Positions 5,652 to 7,330 of a DNA stretch of 7,330 nucleotides are shown here, in pieces (the first letter of the stretch is position 1; the number at the start of each line of letters is the position of its first letter). The notes beneath the pieces were generated by a model. That model was not told the DNA's origin and did no database searches. It saw only the letters and a list, made by a program, of their open reading frames with translations. This DNA is from Alphaproteobacteria bacterium. Lineage in GTDB: Bacteria > Pseudomonadota > Alphaproteobacteria > Micavibrionales > Micavibrionaceae. Both the position numbers and the translations under genes were made by a program. Where the stretch lies: contig JAGRJZ010000101.1 in NCBI GenBank assembly GCA_020442505.1, positions 1 through 7,330 of the forward strand, given 5' to 3'.

Positions 5652-5804
5652 TCAAGAGGGACGAGGGCCGTTTGTAAAAGTCAGCATTTGATCTGACGGT
5701 GATGAATTATCGTCCAGCCAGCCAAGCGTTTCATGCCTTGTCTCCGATAATTCTGTGTGCTCTTTTAACGATGCGGATAAGGCCTTCGTGAGGTATTCGG
5801 ACAT
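5652..5804 (-). pseudogene. Truncated N-terminus of an IS4-type transposase
   Basis: A minus-strand reading frame of 50 residues starts at 5804 (MSEYLTKALSASLKEH, then TELSETRHETLGWL). AAGGAG lies 7 nt upstream of its ATG on that strand, an excellent ribosome binding site. The first 30 residues resemble, from memory, the start of IS4-family transposases, where LS-x-x-R-x-ETL-x-WL comes near the N-terminus. After GWL (about base 5715) the likeness ends and the frame runs 20 more residues (DDNSSPSDQMLTF onward) with no likeness I can see in any frame. No DDE catalytic part is present, so any product would be inactive. I could not find matching terminal inverted repeats, so the element edges are unknown. 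It may instead be an unrelated small gene. Confidence 0.5.
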
Positions 5805-5905
5805 CTTTGGACTCCTTGCTCGGTACAAAGAATCCAAAATTATGAACCATATCAAGCCCTTATTCCACCGTGCCGGGTACTGCGTCAAACCCCACAAGAA
5901 AAAAG

Positions 5906-5933
5906 TTGAAACAATAAAAACTGCCTTTATGAT
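5906..5933 (+). promoter_or_regulatory. Candidate sigma-70 promoter for gap
   Basis: TTGAAA (5906-5911) and TATGAT (5928-5933) are each one base from the consensus and stand 16 nt apart. Transcription would begin near 5940 and give a leader of roughly 120 nt before gap. The stretch 5805-6058 otherwise shows no gene I can support: the plus-strand frame across it overlaps the transposase remnant and looks like noise. I see no riboswitch or operator in the leader. Confidence 0.4.
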
Positions 5934-6058
5934 CGCACGAATGCTTCTTGCCGGACGAACCGGGGAACGGTGTTCTGGGAAAAACCTTTGGGTATCCACA
6001 CACCCCCGCGTTTTTATGGTGAAGGAATAGTGACAACCCTTGAAGGAGACGAAAATCA

Positions 6059-7093
6059 ATGACCGCACGCATTGCTATTAACGGGTTTGGCCGGATCGGC
6101 CGTCTGGTGTTTCGCGCATGGGTCGAGTCCGGCCGCAAGGACATCGAAATCGTGGCCATCAACGACCTGGCGGACGTCAAGACCAACGCGCATCTCCTGA
6201 AATACGACAGCACGCACGGCCCCTCCCCCTTCCCGGTTTCGATCGAGGGCGACGACACGATCATAGCGGACGGGCATAAGGTCAAATGCGTACAGGTCCG
6301 CGACCCTGCGGATCTGCCGTGGGCGGAGATGAACATCGACATCGTCTATGAATGCACCGGAATTTTCACGGGGCGTGAAGGCGCGGCCAAGCACCTCGCG
6401 GCCGGCGCGAAAAAAGTCCTGATCTCCGCCCCCGCGACGGACGAAGACATCACAGTCGTCTACGGCGTGAACTCCGACAAGCTGAATGCCGGGCATAAAA
6501 TCGTCTCCAACGCGTCCTGCACCACGAACTGTCTGGCGCCGGTCGCGCACGCGATTCATAACAAGATCGGCATCGAAAGCGGGTTTATGACGACGATCCA
6601 CTCCTACACGGGCGATCAGCGTGTCGTGGATACGATGCATAAGGACCTGCACCGCGCGCGTGCTGCAGCGACGAACATGATCCCGACCTCGACCGGCGCG
6701 GCGAAGGCCGTGGGCAAGGTCCTGCCGGAACTGAACGGAAAGCTGGACGGCGTGGCGATCCGCGTGCCGACCCCGAACGTTTCCTTGGTGGATTTGAAAT
6801 TCATCGCCTCCCGCCCGACCACGGTCGCGGAAGTCAACGAAGCGATCACCCAGGCCGCCGGCGGCGCTCTGGAAGGCGTGCTGGGCCATTACGACGAACC
6901 GCTGGTTTCCGGCGATTTCAACCATAACAAGCTCTCTTCCGTCTTCTCCCTCGAAGGCACGAAAGTCATCGACGGAACGCTGGTCCGGATCATGAGCTGG
7001 TACGACAACGAATGGGGATTCTCGAACCGGATGCTTGACACCGGCGCGAGAATGCACGCGGTGGGGTATAGCGCGGCAGCGGAGGCGGCGTAA
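6059..7093 (+). CDS. gap: Type I glyceraldehyde-3-phosphate dehydrogenase
   Basis: A 344-residue cytoplasmic enzyme of glycolysis/gluconeogenesis that interconverts glyceraldehyde 3-phosphate and 1,3-bisphosphoglycerate using NAD(P). The N-terminal Rossmann domain begins INGFGRIGRLVFRA (residues 7-20). The catalytic loop is SNASCTTNCLAP with Cys154, the partner His is His181 (TTIHSYTGDQR), and the C-terminal signature is SWYDNEWGFSNRM. Asn35-Asp36 after the second strand (VAINDLAD) favours NAD. The coenzyme-selectivity pair Leu-Pro of strictly NAD-dependent enzymes is Thr-Met here (192-193), which I recall as usual in alphaproteobacteria. The start has AAGGAG at 6043-6048, 10 nt upstream. Upstream lies a mobile-element remnant rather than a metabolic gene, and the downstream gene is not pgk, so it is probably transcribed from its own promoter. 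Confidence 0.98.
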   Translation: MTARIAINGFGRIGRLVFRAWVESGRKDIEIVAINDLADVKTNAHLLKYDSTHGPSPFPVSIEGDDTIIADGHKVKCVQVRDPADLPWAEMNIDIVYECTGIFTGREGAAKHLAAGAKKVLISAPATDEDITVVYGVNSDKLNAGHKIVSNASCTTNCLAPVAHAIHNKIGIESGFMTTIHSYTGDQRVVDTMHKDLHRARAAATNMIPTSTGAAKAVGKVLPELNGKLDGVAIRVPTPNVSLVDLKFIASRPTTVAEVNEAITQAAGGALEGVLGHYDEPLVSGDFNHNKLSSVFSLEGTKVIDGTLVRIMSWYDNEWGFSNRMLDTGARMHAVGYSAAAEAA

Positions 7094-7119
7094 AGCCATT
7101 GCGAAGAAGGAGAAAACCC

Positions 7120-7330
7120 ATGACAACCCGTCCGCCATTGCGGCTTATGGCCTGTTTCACGGCCGTCCTTTTGACCGTTTTCTTCCTCGGAAAAACCGCC
7201 CATGCGATGGACTCCGGCTACGACCGGGTCATGCGGACGGGCACGATCCGCTGTGGCTATATCGCATTTCCACCCTATTTGATGCAGGATTTAAATACGG
7301 GTGAATTCTCCGGACTTGCTTACGATTTGA
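7120..7330 (+). CDS. Periplasmic solute-binding protein, family 3, 5' part
   Basis: The first 70 codons of a gene cut by the window end. Residues 1-29 form a signal peptide: a short basic start (MTTRPPLRL), a hydrophobic core (ACFTAVLLTVFFLG) and a likely signal peptidase I site after AHA. The mature start (YDRVMRTGTIRCGYIAFPPY, then LNTGEFSGLAYDL) matches the beginning of SBP family 3 domains, where V-x-x-x-G-x-x-R-x-G is followed by PP(F/Y) and G-x-x-x-DL. These proteins capture amino acids or similar small solutes for ABC transporters; some act as sensor or enzyme domains instead, which this fragment cannot settle. AAGGAG (7107-7112) lies 7 nt before the ATG. The gene begins 26 nt after gap with no terminator between, so read-through from gap is likely. 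Confidence 0.85.
   Translation, partial: MTTRPPLRLMACFTAVLLTVFFLGKTAHAMDSGYDRVMRTGTIRCGYIAFPPYLMQDLNTGEFSGLAYDL

Noticed and set aside
5755..6030. Plus-strand frame of 91 codons before gap
   Set aside because: It has no ribosome binding site or recognisable domain, and it overlaps the transposase remnant and the candidate gap promoter.
6056..7138. Open frame of 360 codons on the minus strand opposite gap
   Set aside because: It is a shadow of a clear GAPDH gene in G+C-rich DNA; the translation is rich in Arg, Val and Asp and shows no domain.

Overview
This window looks like ordinary chromosomal DNA from an alphaproteobacterium. The evidence is the ffh, rpsP, rimM order, an Ala/Glu-rich C-terminal extension on ribosomal protein S16, a GAPDH with the DTMHKDLHRARAAA stretch I associate with alphaproteobacterial enzymes, and a Lys-rich N-terminus on a class A penicillin-binding protein. 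I cannot name the genus. All intact genes lie on the plus strand.

Left region (1-3101) holds translation and secretion housekeeping genes. It contains the 3' part of ffh (SRP GTPase), then a Nudix hydrolase and a two-helix membrane protein of unknown function, then rpsP (S16) and rimM. Every gap between these genes carries one or two imperfect palindromes. They share one plan: TTTTAA at the outer left, arms built from 9-nt units of two variable bases plus a heptamer (CACAGAG, CACTAAG or C-GCGGAG type), and TTAAAA at the outer right. Five copies fall within 1.75 kb. They touch the coding sequences, supplying the last codons of the Nudix gene, the stop codon of the membrane-protein gene and the A of the rimM start codon. 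This repeat family is the most unusual thing in the window.

Middle region (3102-5647) holds a GNAT acetyltransferase and, 6 nt downstream, a 641-residue class A penicillin-binding protein starting at GTG. The pair looks translationally coupled. trmD and rplS, which usually follow rimM, are not here.

Right region (5648-7330) begins with a roughly 410-nt stretch without an intact gene. It holds the truncated N-terminal end of what looks like an IS4-type transposase on the minus strand, with a good ribosome binding site, and a candidate promoter for gap. Then come gap (type I GAPDH) and, 26 nt later, the start of a periplasmic solute-binding protein (family 3) with a signal peptide, cut by the window end.

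I see no tRNA, rRNA, CRISPR array, prophage genes or recognisable defence or biosynthetic system. The candidates for something undescribed are the phased palindromes and the two genes they enclose.
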